A stretch of DNA of 64,000 bases from SKVR01 sp964491395 (GTDB taxonomy: Bacteria > Bacteroidota > Bacteroidia > Bacteroidales > UBA7960), in assembly GCA_964491395.1 (NCBI GenBank), contig CAZBGI010000005.1, positions 37,903-101,902 on the forward strand. The letters are read 5' to 3'. The notes beneath the pieces are model-generated. The model ran no database searches. It worked only from the letters and a program-made list of their open reading frames with translations, and was not told where the DNA came from. The position numbers were made by a program, and so were the translations under genes. Shown here one piece after another: positions 27,806 through 36,717 of the stretch (positions within the stretch are counted from its first letter, which is position 1; every line of letters begins with the position of its first letter).

Positions 27806-28887
27806 CCATTACTTTCCATTCTTTTGGTGTAACGTAAAACAGAAACCTCATCCATAAGAGGTTTTTTCTTGAATATATGGTTGTACAGATGCTCAGAAAA
27901 CCAGGGAGCAAGCATATACCCCTTTGAACCCAAGCCATTGAAGATGTATAAACCTTTATAAATGGGATGTTCCCCCAGGATAGGTCGTCGATCTGGGATG
28001 GTGGGTCGGAAACCGTAATATGTATCTGTAATCTGCAGGTCAGATTGATTTTCATCCTGCTGTATCACTTCCCGGAATTTTTCAGTGAGTTGCTCAATGC
28101 CTCGCCGGGTGTTTCCTTCTTCAGGAGTGTGCTCGTAAGTAGCTCCTACTTTAAAGAACTGCCCTCCCTGGGGAAGGATGAAAATCTTTCGTGAAATGGC
28201 CTGTTCGTTATTGAGGTTAGGATGATATATTTTTATCAACTGACCTTTGAGTGGATTAACGGGTAGCCATTGAAACCAGGGATTATCAAAAGACTTTACA
28301 CCCTGACAAAAAATTACCTGCTGGAAAGTTTCCCCCTCGTAAATCCAACCTTCCCCGGAAGGCTTCAGGGATGGATAATTAAATTCTTTAGATTGTAAAA
28401 GTTGTTGTTGGAGTAAAAACTCCCTTGTGGCTTTCATGAAAATTTCTACATCTACACGCCCCGCATTTTGTATGACTCCTCCACCCAATGGGATATAGGT
28501 ACAGGGTGGGGCAGGAGAAGGAGCTTCTTCCATGAAAAATCTGGCAGGTTCTTCTTCCTTGCGACGCTGGTTCCACAACCGGGCATCCTCTGCGTGATGG
28601 AAGGCCCGAAAAATTTTCAAAGGATGGTAAAATTCAGCGGAGATAGTCTGTTCAAGGTATTTGTAGAAAACAGATGCCTCGGGAACGAGTTTATCAGCCA
28701 TCCAGCTAAGCCCTAAATGTTTTACCACTACCGGATTGATCAATCCTGAGGCCACTGCCGATGACAACTTTCCTGCTCCCGAATCTAATAGTACAAAAGG
28801 TTTGTGGTTTTGCCAAAACCGGAACGCCAAAAGTGTGCCGGCTAGCCCGCCGCCAACAATCAGTGTGTGGTTGGACAATACACTCAT
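27802..28887 (-). CDS. FAD-dependent oxidoreductase (DAO family)
   Basis: The 361-residue protein has the N-terminal dinucleotide motif LIVGGGLAGTLLAFRF, then SAVASGLINPVV (the GxxxxGLINP-type element of DAO-fold amine oxidases), and the C-terminal FAD contact NGLGSKGYMLAPW. It is probably an amine or amino-acid oxidase-like enzyme. The C-terminal part of MnmC has the same fold, so a tRNA-modification role is possible but unproven. It lies 18 bp downstream of msrA on the same strand and is likely cotranscribed. Confidence 0.8.
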   Translation of the reverse strand: MSVLSNHTLIVGGGLAGTLLAFRFWQNHKPFVLLDSGAGKLSSAVASGLINPVVVKHLGLSWMADKLVPEASVFYKYLEQTISAEFYHPLKIFRAFHHAEDARLWNQRRKEEEPARFFMEEAPSPAPPCTYIPLGGGVIQNAGRVDVEIFMKATREFLLQQQLLQSKEFNYPSLKPSGEGWIYEGETFQQVIFCQGVKSFDNPWFQWLPVNPLKGQLIKIYHPNLNNEQAISRKIFILPQGGQFFKVGATYEHTPEEGNTRRGIEQLTEKFREVIQQDENQSDLQITDTYYGFRPTIPDRRPILGEHPIYKGLYIFNGLGSKGYMLAPWFSEHLYNHIFKKKPLMDEVSVLRYTKRMESNG

Positions 28888-28905
28888 ATTTTCGGAATAG
28901 AGAAT

Positions 28906-29553
28906 CTATTTCACCTTTTCTTTGAACAGCTTCCTGAGTTTTTGCATTTTGGGTCCGATTACAAAAGTGCAATAAGGCTGGCTGGGATTGTTTTGAAAAT
29001 AATTCTGATGATAATCTTCTGCCACATAAAAAGCAGTCATGGGAGATATCTCTGTTACCAGGGGGTCATCCCACAAATCGGATGCATCAATCTCTTTGAA
29101 AACCTCACGAGCGGTTTTTTCCTGACTCTCGTCATGATAAAATATTACTGATCGGTATTGGGTACCCACATCGGCTCCCTGGCGGTTGAGCGTGGTGGGA
29201 TCATGCAGGTGAAAGAAAATTTCGAGAATATCTTTGAAACTTATGATTTCAGGATCAAATTGGAGTTGTACCACTTCAGCGTGGCCTGTACGACCGGTGG
29301 TTACTTCGCGATAAGCAGGGTTTTTTACGGTACCACCACTGTATCCGCTGGTGACCGATTCAATGCCTTTTACTTCCGTGAAAACAGCTTCAAGGCACCA
29401 GAAGCATCCACCACCCAGGGTAGCGAGTTGAAGATTGTTGTTGGTTTTTTCTGTAGTTTCATTCATAGGGTTAGATGTTTTGGTCTCGGTTGGACTACAT
29501 GATATCCAAAGGAGTATGATTAGAGGCAAAAAAAATCGTTTAAAACCTTTCAT
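28906..29553 (-). CDS. msrA: Peptide-methionine (S)-S-oxide reductase, lipoprotein form
   Basis: The 215-residue protein has the MsrA active site GGGCFWCLEAVF, then GYSGGTVKNPAYREV, HDPTTLNRQGADVGTQYRS and the C-terminal AEDYHQNYF. It repairs oxidised methionine. The N-terminus carries a signal peptide with lipobox (PLIILLWISCSPTE), so it is exported and probably tethered in the periplasm or outer membrane. Start at 29553 is chosen over two upstream in-frame ATGs because it begins directly with the basic signal-peptide region MKGFKRFF. No msrB domain follows. Confidence 0.93.
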   Translation of the reverse strand: MKGFKRFFLPLIILLWISCSPTETKTSNPMNETTEKTNNNLQLATLGGGCFWCLEAVFTEVKGIESVTSGYSGGTVKNPAYREVTTGRTGHAEVVQLQFDPEIISFKDILEIFFHLHDPTTLNRQGADVGTQYRSVIFYHDESQEKTAREVFKEIDASDLWDDPLVTEISPMTAFYVAEDYHQNYFQNNPSQPYCTFVIGPKMQKLRKLFKEKVK

Positions 29554-29639
29554 GTTTTCAGGAATTAGTTTCATGCGTCTGAACATTAAATTTCGCCTTA
29601 AAGTTCAGCATTACACTGTTAAATAAGTTTTAATAACTC

Positions 29640-29647
29640 TATCTTTG
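29640..29647 (+). promoter_or_regulatory. -7 element upstream of membrane protein gene
   Basis: TATCTTTG overlaps the in-frame TTG at 29645, so translation must start at the later ATG 29657. The transcript leader would be only a few bases. No -33 seen. Confidence 0.5.
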
Positions 29648-29656
29648 CCTCAAAAA

Positions 29657-30985
29657 ATGCAATTGGTTATCACTATCCTATATTTTGCTCTGTTGTGTTT
29701 CCTGATATCCAGGTTGTCATTTTTCCGCAATGTGCCGGGGATATCCCCATTGTGGCTTATTATTTTTTTTTCCCTTAAAGTGTTGGCGGGTTCCTTGTTA
29801 ATAATCGTCTATACCTGGTACTACGAGGATCCTCTTACTGCTGATGTTTACAAGTATTTTCATGATGGCGCCATCATGTTTACTGCCCTAAAAGACAACC
29901 CGGCAGATTATTTTCGTATGCTTACCGGCATAGATGCTGCTGCACCGCAGCTTGCCGAATACTATGAAGAGATGAATTTCTGGTTCCGTCCCTGGGACTC
30001 TCCCGTGTATAACGATAACAGGTTGGTTATCCGGTTCAATGCATTTGCTTTTTTGTTTTCATTCGGGCATATTTTTGTTCACAATGTTTTTATCAACTTT
30101 CTGTCTTTCACAGGATTGGTGGCTTTGTATAAATTCCTGGTCCGGTATGTTGATCGTGAAAAGCTACCCTGGCTTGTACCAGGAGTGTTTCTTTTTCCCA
30201 GCTTACTGTTTTGGGGGTCGGGAATTTTGAAAGAGGGTCTGTTGCTTTGGGCTTTGGGTTGCTGGATGCTTGCCCTGGATACTTTAATTACCCTTCGAAA
30301 ACCATTGTTTCAAACCTCTGTGATAGGGATTGTCTTTACCATTATGCTGGTTTTGCTTAAACCTTATACCCTGATTTTCTGGCTTCCCTGCATCACGGCG
30401 TTTTATCTTTCCCGCAATTTTCGCCCTGTAAAACTGCATCTGAGTTATATTGGGGCTATTGTTTTGCTTGTAGCGGGAGGATTTGGCCTTACGATGCTTT
30501 TTTCTTCCTATGATTTGTTGCAGGTAATCGCAGGTAAGCAAAATGATTTTATCAATCAATCTCTGGTGCACGATGCTGGTAGCATGTTGCATGCAAGATA
30601 CCTGCAACCCGAATTGGGTATGATGATTGTTGAGTTCGTGCGGGGGCTTTTTAATACCCTTCTCAGGCCTCATTTGCTGGAAGCATATTCTATTGTCACC
30701 CTGATTGCCGCCTTTGAAAATGCGTTCATTGTGCTTATGTTGCTATACATGATTTGGAAATTTGACCTAAAAAAGCTAAACTCATCCGGCATTCAGTGGG
30801 CAGGCTTTTGGTTTGTGATATTGTTTATGGGCTTCGTGGGAATGGTTTCTCCCGCCCATGGTGGCCTTGTGAGATACAAAATTCCTGCTCTTCCCTTTTT
30901 ATGGTTGTTTTTTGTGCAAATGACCCGACTACCCCGTTGGGACAGGAAAATTCTTAAGGTTACAGAAGGTAAAAGAATTTTCTAA
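29657..30985 (+). CDS. Polytopic membrane protein, unknown
   Basis: The 442-residue protein has about ten membrane segments. Early it has FFSLKVLAGSLLIIVYTWYY, then a soluble loop (about 50-120) with ADVYKYFHDGAIMF, and later membrane motifs such as FPSLLFWGSGILKEGLLLW. The aromatic, acidic first loop and the WGSGxxKEG motif resemble membrane glycosyltransferases or O-antigen polymerase-like proteins of Bacteroidota, but no family can be named with confidence. ATG 29657 is used because the promoter overlaps the TTG at 29645. Confidence 0.65.
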   Translation: MQLVITILYFALLCFLISRLSFFRNVPGISPLWLIIFFSLKVLAGSLLIIVYTWYYEDPLTADVYKYFHDGAIMFTALKDNPADYFRMLTGIDAAAPQLAEYYEEMNFWFRPWDSPVYNDNRLVIRFNAFAFLFSFGHIFVHNVFINFLSFTGLVALYKFLVRYVDREKLPWLVPGVFLFPSLLFWGSGILKEGLLLWALGCWMLALDTLITLRKPLFQTSVIGIVFTIMLVLLKPYTLIFWLPCITAFYLSRNFRPVKLHLSYIGAIVLLVAGGFGLTMLFSSYDLLQVIAGKQNDFINQSLVHDAGSMLHARYLQPELGMMIVEFVRGLFNTLLRPHLLEAYSIVTLIAAFENAFIVLMLLYMIWKFDLKKLNSSGIQWAGFWFVILFMGFVGMVSPAHGGLVRYKIPALPFLWLFFVQMTRLPRWDRKILKVTEGKRIF

Positions 30986-31168
30986 TACAGGCATCTGTCT
31001 TTGATCGGAATACCCTTAACCTTTTCCGAAAAATTGCGTATCAATTGTTATAAAATTCTGGATAAAGATTAGCCGGTGTTCAAACTTTTAAAATACTTTA
31101 GCAGGAAATCTCCTGGATTATTATACTAACAAGATAAATTATCAGTACTGTTACTTCAAAATACGATT

Positions 31169-31936
31169 ATGCCAAAGAATGTTTTAATTACAGGAGCCAG
31201 CAGTGGAATTGGCTATGCCTGTGCCGAAAGCTTTGCCCGCGGGGGATATAACCTCATTCTCAATGCCAGGCGGGAAGAGCGTATTATCGAACTTTCGGAT
31301 AGATTGCAAAAGGAATATGGTGTTAAAGTCCGAACGCTTGTTTTTGATGTAAGAAACCGTGATGCGGTATTTAAAGCCGTGGAGGGTCTGAAAGGTTGGG
31401 AAGCAGAAGTGGATATCCTGATAAACAATGCCGGACTGGCCTTAGGTCTGGCCGATTTACCGGATAGCAACACAGATGACTGGGAGCAAATGATCGACAC
31501 CAATGTAAAAGGCTTACTATATGTGAGCAAAGCGATTATTCCGGGTATGAAGAAGCGTGGAAAAGGTCACATTTTTAACATTGGCAGCATAGCAGGCAGA
31601 GAAACCTATCCCAAAGGCAACGTCTATTGTGCCACCAAACATGCAGTACATAGTCTGAACAAAGCCATGCGGATTGAGTTGGTAAGTCATAATATCAAGG
31701 TAAGTCTTGTAAGTCCGGGGGCAGTGGAAACAGAGTTTTCCAAAGTCAGGTTTAAGGGCGATGAAGACACAGCGAAAAACGTGTATCGTGGGTTTAAGCC
31801 CCTACAACCTCAGGATATCGCCCGGTGTATCCTTTTTTCGGCAGAACTTCCCGATCATGTTAATATTGATGATATGCTTATTATGCCAACTGCACAAGCA
31901 GCGGCAACTATCATACATAAAAAGGAAACTGCATAG
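31169..31936 (+). CDS. Short-chain dehydrogenase (YdfG-like)
   Basis: The 255-residue SDR has TGASSGIGYACAESFARGG, NARREER (Arg pair typical of NADP preference), NNAGLALG, the catalytic IGSIAGRETYPKGNVYCATK (Ser, Tyr, Lys) and SPGAVETEFS. This sequence pattern is that of YdfG-type enzymes that reduce 3-hydroxy acids such as serine or 3-hydroxypropionate. Substrate is inferred from resemblance. A terminator begins within the stop region. Confidence 0.88.
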   Translation: MPKNVLITGASSGIGYACAESFARGGYNLILNARREERIIELSDRLQKEYGVKVRTLVFDVRNRDAVFKAVEGLKGWEAEVDILINNAGLALGLADLPDSNTDDWEQMIDTNVKGLLYVSKAIIPGMKKRGKGHIFNIGSIAGRETYPKGNVYCATKHAVHSLNKAMRIELVSHNIKVSLVSPGAVETEFSKVRFKGDEDTAKNVYRGFKPLQPQDIARCILFSAELPDHVNIDDMLIMPTAQAAATIIHKKETA

Positions 31937-31948
31937 TTCCTTTTTTTT
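31922..31948 (+). terminator. Terminator overlapping the SDR stop codon
   Basis: GGAAACT (31924-31930) pairs imperfectly with AGTTCC (31935-31940) around a 4-base loop, followed by T8. The right arm starts inside the TAG stop. Confidence 0.7.
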
Positions 31949-32076
31949 ACATATATAAAAATTATTTTGTATTTTTCGTAAACTTGTCGTTAATTTGTAA
32001 ACAAAAGGGTTTATTTTTAATCAACATAGATATATTTACGAAAACCATATAGGGTACAGATCAAATAACACTACAC

Positions 32077-32727
32077 ATGGCAGAAACAATACAGGTAATC
32101 ATTGTTGACGATCACAAACTGGTAACAGATTGTATTGGTTTATTTTTGAAGGGTGCAAGAGATATTGAAGTTGTGGGGGTAGCTCACAGTGGAAGAGAAA
32201 GTCTGACAATGATGAAAAAGCTTACTCCGCAGGTAATTCTTGTAGATATCAGTATGCCTGAAATGTCTGGAATACAACTTACCGAAGCCATAAAGAAAAA
32301 GTACCCAAACACCCGTATTCTTATTTTGTCTATGCATTCCGATTATAACAATATTTCAGATGCCATAGATGCAGGTGCCGATGGTTATGTACCCAAAGAC
32401 GTTTCTTCAGAGGAATTGGTTGAAGCCATTCATACCGTTTCTAAAGGAAAGAACTACTTCCATTCCACTATTTCGGATGAAATTGTTAAGAATTATGCCA
32501 ACAAGCGACAGAAAAACGATAGTATCCTGCCCCAACTTACCCGTCGTGAACTTGAGGTATTGCAGCTTTTTGCCGAAGGATTTAATAATTCAGAAATTGC
32601 GGAAAAGTTATTTTTGAGTGTGCGCACCATCGAGTCTCACAAGAATCATATCCTTCAGAAAACCAATATGAAAAACTCAGTTGAACTGATAAAATTCGCC
32701 ATTAAAAACAAGATTATAGAAATATAA
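32077..32727 (+). CDS. NarL/FixJ-type response regulator
   Basis: The 216-residue protein has a receiver with VDDHKLV, phospho-acceptor in ILVDISMPEMSG, and Lys in GYVPKDVS, and a LuxR-type HTH (LTRRELEVLQLFAEGFNNSE, VRTIESHKNHILQK). It activates or represses transcription after phosphorylation by a partner kinase. No histidine kinase gene is adjacent. A degenerate receiver gene follows 265 bp downstream, and a shared input is possible. Confidence 0.93.
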   Translation: MAETIQVIIVDDHKLVTDCIGLFLKGARDIEVVGVAHSGRESLTMMKKLTPQVILVDISMPEMSGIQLTEAIKKKYPNTRILILSMHSDYNNISDAIDAGADGYVPKDVSSEELVEAIHTVSKGKNYFHSTISDEIVKNYANKRQKNDSILPQLTRRELEVLQLFAEGFNNSEIAEKLFLSVRTIESHKNHILQKTNMKNSVELIKFAIKNKIIEI

Positions 32728-32751
32728 TCTATCACCCTTCGTACGAATTGC

Positions 32752-32785
32752 AACCCCGGATCCTATGTTGGTTTTGGGGTTTTTA
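32752..32785 (+). terminator. Possible terminator after LuxR-type regulator
   Basis: AACCCC (32752-32757) can pair with GGGGTT (32776-32781), followed by T3 more. The loop is long (18 bases), so it is a weak call. Confidence 0.4.
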
Positions 32786-32966
32786 TATGCCCTTTTCCCT
32801 CCTCTTTGAGAAAATAATAATCAGGGTAATCTTTAAGTTTAGTTTCCTAATGTACAGAAATACAGACTTTAATGTTTGTTGTTTTGTCTTTATTTTCGTT
32901 AAAAATTCAGTGTATCACGATGGTTAATCACGTAGATTTACGGTTTTCCAGGTGCTGAATTTGCTT

Positions 32967-32974
32967 TACATTTG
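32967..32974 (+). promoter_or_regulatory. -7 element upstream of orphan receiver gene
   Basis: TACATTTG matches TAnnTTTG and lies 18 bp before the start codon. A matching -33 is not clear. Confidence 0.5.
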
Positions 32975-32992
32975 ATTTTAAATTAACAAAGT

Positions 32993-33310
32993 ATGATCGA
33001 CACCCGAATAATCATAGCAGAAAGCAGTGATATCATGTTAAATGGTATTGCTGATATGCTCAAAAAGAGTCCTCATTTGCAGGTGGTGGGTCAGGCATTG
33101 AAATATAACCATCTCTGTAATACTATAGAGCAAATACCCCACGATTTGGTTATTCTGGGTCCTATGATAACCGACAGGTTTAGCCACCAGTTGATGGGAT
33201 ATTTACTCAATCGCTTTCCTGAAATAAAAATTGTTCAGATAGATTTGGATGATGATTTGGATATTATTATTCAAAAAGTTCAGAAAGTGTCACTCAATCT
33301 TGAAGTTTGA
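32993..33310 (+). CDS. Orphan degenerate receiver-domain protein
   Basis: The 105-residue protein aligns with the receiver of the upstream regulator: TRIIIAESSDIMLNGIADML corresponds to its VDDHKLV region. The acidic pair is reduced to a single Glu (AES for VDD), the phospho-acceptor Asp is Gly in DLVILGPMIT, and no Lys is found at the usual strand-5 position. There is no output domain. It therefore looks like a pseudo-receiver that works by protein contact, perhaps with the upstream regulator or a kinase. Its own promoter element and following terminator argue that it is a real short gene and not a fragment. Confidence 0.65.
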   Translation: MIDTRIIIAESSDIMLNGIADMLKKSPHLQVVGQALKYNHLCNTIEQIPHDLVILGPMITDRFSHQLMGYLLNRFPEIKIVQIDLDDDLDIIIQKVQKVSLNLEV

Positions 33311-33672
33311 TTGGATTTGAAATAATTTGATTTGTTTGTTTAGTTTGTTTTTGTTTTTGGGTTTGTAATGTTTTGTAATTCTCTTCATGATTTGCAAAAC
33401 CGAAAAAAGCAGGCGAAGGGTGGTTCTGGAGCCTGCTTTTTCATTATGGGAACAATACTTTCAGAAAATTATATTATCGCATACCATTGCATATAAAGGC
33501 AAATACAGAGCTTCATTTTTTTGCCGGAATTATTTTCTACTCCCGGAATTTGCTTAGGACAGGGTGTATTCAGCCGTCAAAGTAATGTGCAATCGATGCA
33601 CTTTGCCAGGATTCTTTTTCAGGTGAAAGCCACCTGCATTAAGCATAATGCTTTTTTATACAGCCAGTAAAC
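33311..33672. other. Intergenic region with T/G-rich tract
   Basis: It starts with a TTTG-rich tract (about 33312-33375), then the terminator at 33402-33442. The remaining 230 bp show nothing recognisable. Confidence 0.5.
33402..33442. terminator. Terminator after orphan receiver gene
   Basis: AAAAGCAGGC pairs with GCCTGCTTTT around a 16-base loop. A and T tracts flank the stem on both sides, so it could work in both directions. Confidence 0.8.
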
Positions 33673-34770
33673 TCACTCTTCTCCACTTGACAATTCATTT
33701 TCCCAATGGCGGTGGTTGATGTTTTGCATTACTTCCAGGAACTTTTGTTTTTCTTCCTGAAACGGCCTGTGAGCGGATTTTTCGAACCAAACCAATCTTT
33801 TCCCTTCGGGTGCTTTGAGCTTTTCAAAGTATTGGTGGGCAAGAATCTGGGAAACGATTACATCGTGCCGGCCTACAAGAAAATATACAGGAACATCAAT
33901 CCTTGGAGCTTCATCGAAAAGGTTGAGTGCTTTCAGATCTTCCCAGAGGGTTTCAATGCTGAAATACGGATTTAATAAAAGATTGACACGAACCATCAGG
34001 GGATACACCGGCGTTAAAAGAATGGTCCTGATTTCGGCAAAATCAACATAAGGACGCTCAAATCGTGAATCGTAAACGATTCCTCCAAAACGGTATACCC
34101 ATTTTCGCACGGTAAGGGCGTCGCCAAGAGTATACTTATCGTGCAAGGTGTCTATTTTAGATAATTGCCGAAGGGCTCTTCGGTTGTTATTTAATTCCGC
34201 CTTTTCCTGAACAAATTCATAGGCCAGTCTTTCATTGAGAAAGGGGTTGACACTTTGCCCGGTAGAAATATATGCGTGAAGCGTTTCGGGATTACGTGCT
34301 GCATAAAGTGCACCCAGGTTTGTACCCCAGGAATGACCCCATAAGAAGACCTTATCAACCTTTAGTTTTTTACGGATATAATCCACCAACTCACGGGTAT
34401 CACTGACAAATTGCTCAATGCTCATATTCTCTTCACCCATGTCAGGATGAAAAGATTTTCCGGTTCCTCTTTGTTCCCAATACACGATGGTGAATGTTTT
34501 TTCAAGTTCTTTCATTTCTTCCGTAAAAGGGTCGAAAGGAAGCATAGGAAAGCCGGGCCCGCCATGCAAATACAACAAAACAGGGTTGTCAGCACTTTTC
34601 CCGTTAATGAGTACTGCTTGTTTTACTCCTCCCAGTTCTACCATTTCAAAATGATGAACCTTTCTTTTGTCAAATGCAGAGAATCTTTGTTGGGTTGAAC
34701 AGGATGAACCCAAAATAATAAAAAGAATTAGGGTAGTGAAAATTGAAGAAAAATTAAGTTTGGCTCTCAT
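33673..34770 (-). CDS. Alpha/beta hydrolase, proline iminopeptidase-like lipoprotein
   Basis: The 365-residue protein has a lipobox signal (IILGSSCSTQQ, Cys near 24), the HGGPGFP oxyanion motif, the nucleophile elbow GHSWGTN, and a C-terminal acid and His region (GRHDVIV; SAHRPFQEE). HGGPG plus GxSWG is the signature of the S33 prolyl aminopeptidase family. A lipoprotein location is unusual for such a peptidase and suggests it works in the periplasm, possibly on peptides or esters. Specificity is not determined. Confidence 0.82.
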   Translation of the reverse strand: MRAKLNFSSIFTTLILFIILGSSCSTQQRFSAFDKRKVHHFEMVELGGVKQAVLINGKSADNPVLLYLHGGPGFPMLPFDPFTEEMKELEKTFTIVYWEQRGTGKSFHPDMGEENMSIEQFVSDTRELVDYIRKKLKVDKVFLWGHSWGTNLGALYAARNPETLHAYISTGQSVNPFLNERLAYEFVQEKAELNNNRRALRQLSKIDTLHDKYTLGDALTVRKWVYRFGGIVYDSRFERPYVDFAEIRTILLTPVYPLMVRVNLLLNPYFSIETLWEDLKALNLFDEAPRIDVPVYFLVGRHDVIVSQILAHQYFEKLKAPEGKRLVWFEKSAHRPFQEEKQKFLEVMQNINHRHWENELSSGEE

Positions 34771-34882
34771 AAAGGTATTAGAGGTTTAGAACTGGCAGTA
34801 ATAAGGTTTCTGGTAAATGACCTGTTATCTTAATTAAACAACCACAACAAGCGAAAGTTTTAGGTGATCATTTGTGTACGTT

Positions 34883-34890
34883 CAAAAATA
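34883..34890 (-). promoter_or_regulatory. Possible -7 element for the hydrolase gene
   Basis: On the minus strand TATTTTTG matches TAnnTTTG, 112 bp before the start. No -33 at the usual spacing. Confidence 0.3.
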
Positions 34891-35123
34891 AGGAATTATT
34901 CTCTCCTCCTCTTACATGAAACACTGAATTTTTCTTCTGTCCGGGGTGTTTTCCATTGGTAGAAGATTTTCGAAAACATGCAACCAGAAGCAAGTCAATG
35001 ATACATTGCATAAAACCAACGATGAATGTCATCTGAGAAAGCCCTGGATAATTAAAATAATCTGTTGGAGCTCCAGAGCCTGATTCTTATTTATTTTTGC
35101 CTTTTAATATCAGCTATGAGTTG

Positions 35124-35131
35124 TATATTTG
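35124..35131 (+). promoter_or_regulatory. -7 element upstream of the lptF/G operon
   Basis: TATATTTG matches TAnnTTTG. TTTG at 35096-35099 lies 24 bp upstream, slightly longer than the ideal spacing. The start codon is 107 bp downstream. Confidence 0.5.
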
Positions 35132-35238
35132 CAGTCATTAAAAACCCGGTGCAACCCTATACATAATAATCTGTTGCATTTTCAGTTATTAAAGTAGCAG
35201 GGAATTGGGTATGGATTAAAAAAAACGGATCGAAAAAT

Positions 35239-36717
35239 TTGAAAAAGCTATACTCATTAGTCATCCGCACTTATGTAGGCCCCTTTGTAATGACCTTTTT
35301 CATTGCATTGTTTATCCTGCTTATGCAATTTTTGTGGAAATATATTGATGATTTGGTGGGCAAAGGGCTCGAGTGGTATATTGTGGGAGAGTTATTATTT
35401 TATGCCTCTGCCACATTCGTTCCTCTGGCACTTCCTTTGGCCGTATTGCTTTCTTCTATCATGACTATGGGTAGCCTGGGCGAAAATTACGAACTGGTAG
35501 CACTCAAATCAGCAGGCATCTCTCTCCCTAGAATCATGAAACCCCTGATTATCATTTCCGTTTTTTTCGTGGTGGCTGCCTTTTACTTTTCCAATAATAT
35601 CCTGCCTCTGGCCAATCTGAAGATGGGGTCGCTACTGTATGATGTGCGGCAGCAAAGGCCTGCCTTCAATATTATAGAAGGAATTTATTACAAAGGCATC
35701 GATAACTTTGTGATTCGTGTGGAGGAAAAGGATGGAGATGGAAGCATTTTGCGGAAAATCAAGATCTATGATCATACCGACAGGAGAGGAAACACCAATG
35801 TAACGCTGGCTGAATGGGGAACCATGACCATGACCGAAGACAAAATGTACCTGGTTCTGACACTTTACAACGGTTCGAATTATCAGGAAGTGAAACCCAG
35901 TGATTCGCGTGATTTGTCACGTCCTCTTCAACGAACGTATTTTGAACAGCAGGTAAGGAAGTTCGATTTGAGTGGATTTTCCCTGGCCCGAACCGACGAA
36001 GAATTATTCCGTTCTCATTACAGGATGCTCAATATCAACCAGCTGTTACATCATGAAGATTCTCTTACCCACCTTATAAAAGACCGGCAACAGGATTTTA
36101 TCCAGAATGCGTTCTCCAGGCTTAATTTTTATCATTCGATGGACAGCGTTGTAAAAACTTCGTTGGATACGATTGAAGAACTGAAGCTTCCGGATTTAAT
36201 GTCAATAGAAAAGGTAAATCACCGGAAAATGGCAGCAGAAACCGCCATGAACAATGTGCGGCAGCTGAAGGAGAGCGCCCTTTTTAATCATGAAGATACC
36301 AACACCCGGAAAAAAGGACTGGCAAGATACCAGATTGAGTTTCACCGAAAGTTTACCCTCTCTTTTGCCTGCATGGTTTTGTTTATGATAGGAGCTCCCC
36401 TGGGGGCAATTATCCGCAAGGGAGGCTTTGGACTTCCCGTGGTTGTTTCGGTGCTTTTTTTCGTGCTGTTTCATGTAATGTCTATCACGGGCGAGAAATT
36501 TGTCAGAGAGGGGGTTTTAGATGCCTGGCAGGGGATGTGGATGTCTGTAATGTTTTTTCTTCCCATTGCCATTGTGCTTATTACCAAGGCTACTACCGAC
36601 TCCTCTATCATGGATATGGATAGTTACCTGGCAAAATTATCGCGGTTAAAAACAAAAGGACTTCCCTTCGGAAAGAAACCCAAATACAAAGATGAAAATT
36701 CTTCAGTTAACCAATAA
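35239..36717 (+). CDS. LptF/LptG-family permease
   Basis: The 492-residue protein has the YjgP/YjgQ layout: three N-terminal helices (YVGPFVMTFFIALFILLMQF; LPLAVLLSSIMTMG), a long periplasmic jellyroll-like region (about 120-360) and three C-terminal helices (FACMVLFMIGAPLGAIIRKG). These subunits pair with LptB to extract LPS from the inner membrane. It starts with TTG 35239. Whether it is LptF or LptG cannot be said. Its 3' end overlaps the next glycosyltransferase gene by 26 bp, so the two are coupled. Confidence 0.88.
   Translation: MKKLYSLVIRTYVGPFVMTFFIALFILLMQFLWKYIDDLVGKGLEWYIVGELLFYASATFVPLALPLAVLLSSIMTMGSLGENYELVALKSAGISLPRIMKPLIIISVFFVVAAFYFSNNILPLANLKMGSLLYDVRQQRPAFNIIEGIYYKGIDNFVIRVEEKDGDGSILRKIKIYDHTDRRGNTNVTLAEWGTMTMTEDKMYLVLTLYNGSNYQEVKPSDSRDLSRPLQRTYFEQQVRKFDLSGFSLARTDEELFRSHYRMLNINQLLHHEDSLTHLIKDRQQDFIQNAFSRLNFYHSMDSVVKTSLDTIEELKLPDLMSIEKVNHRKMAAETAMNNVRQLKESALFNHEDTNTRKKGLARYQIEFHRKFTLSFACMVLFMIGAPLGAIIRKGGFGLPVVVSVLFFVLFHVMSITGEKFVREGVLDAWQGMWMSVMFFLPIAIVLITKATTDSSIMDMDSYLAKLSRLKTKGLPFGKKPKYKDENSSVNQ

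Larger units (their letters stand above)
34771..35238. other. Divergent intergenic region
   Basis: This 468-bp region separates the hydrolase (minus) from the lptF/G gene (plus). It holds candidate -7 elements on the minus strand (34883-34890) and plus strand (35124-35131). Nothing else recognised. Confidence 0.5.
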
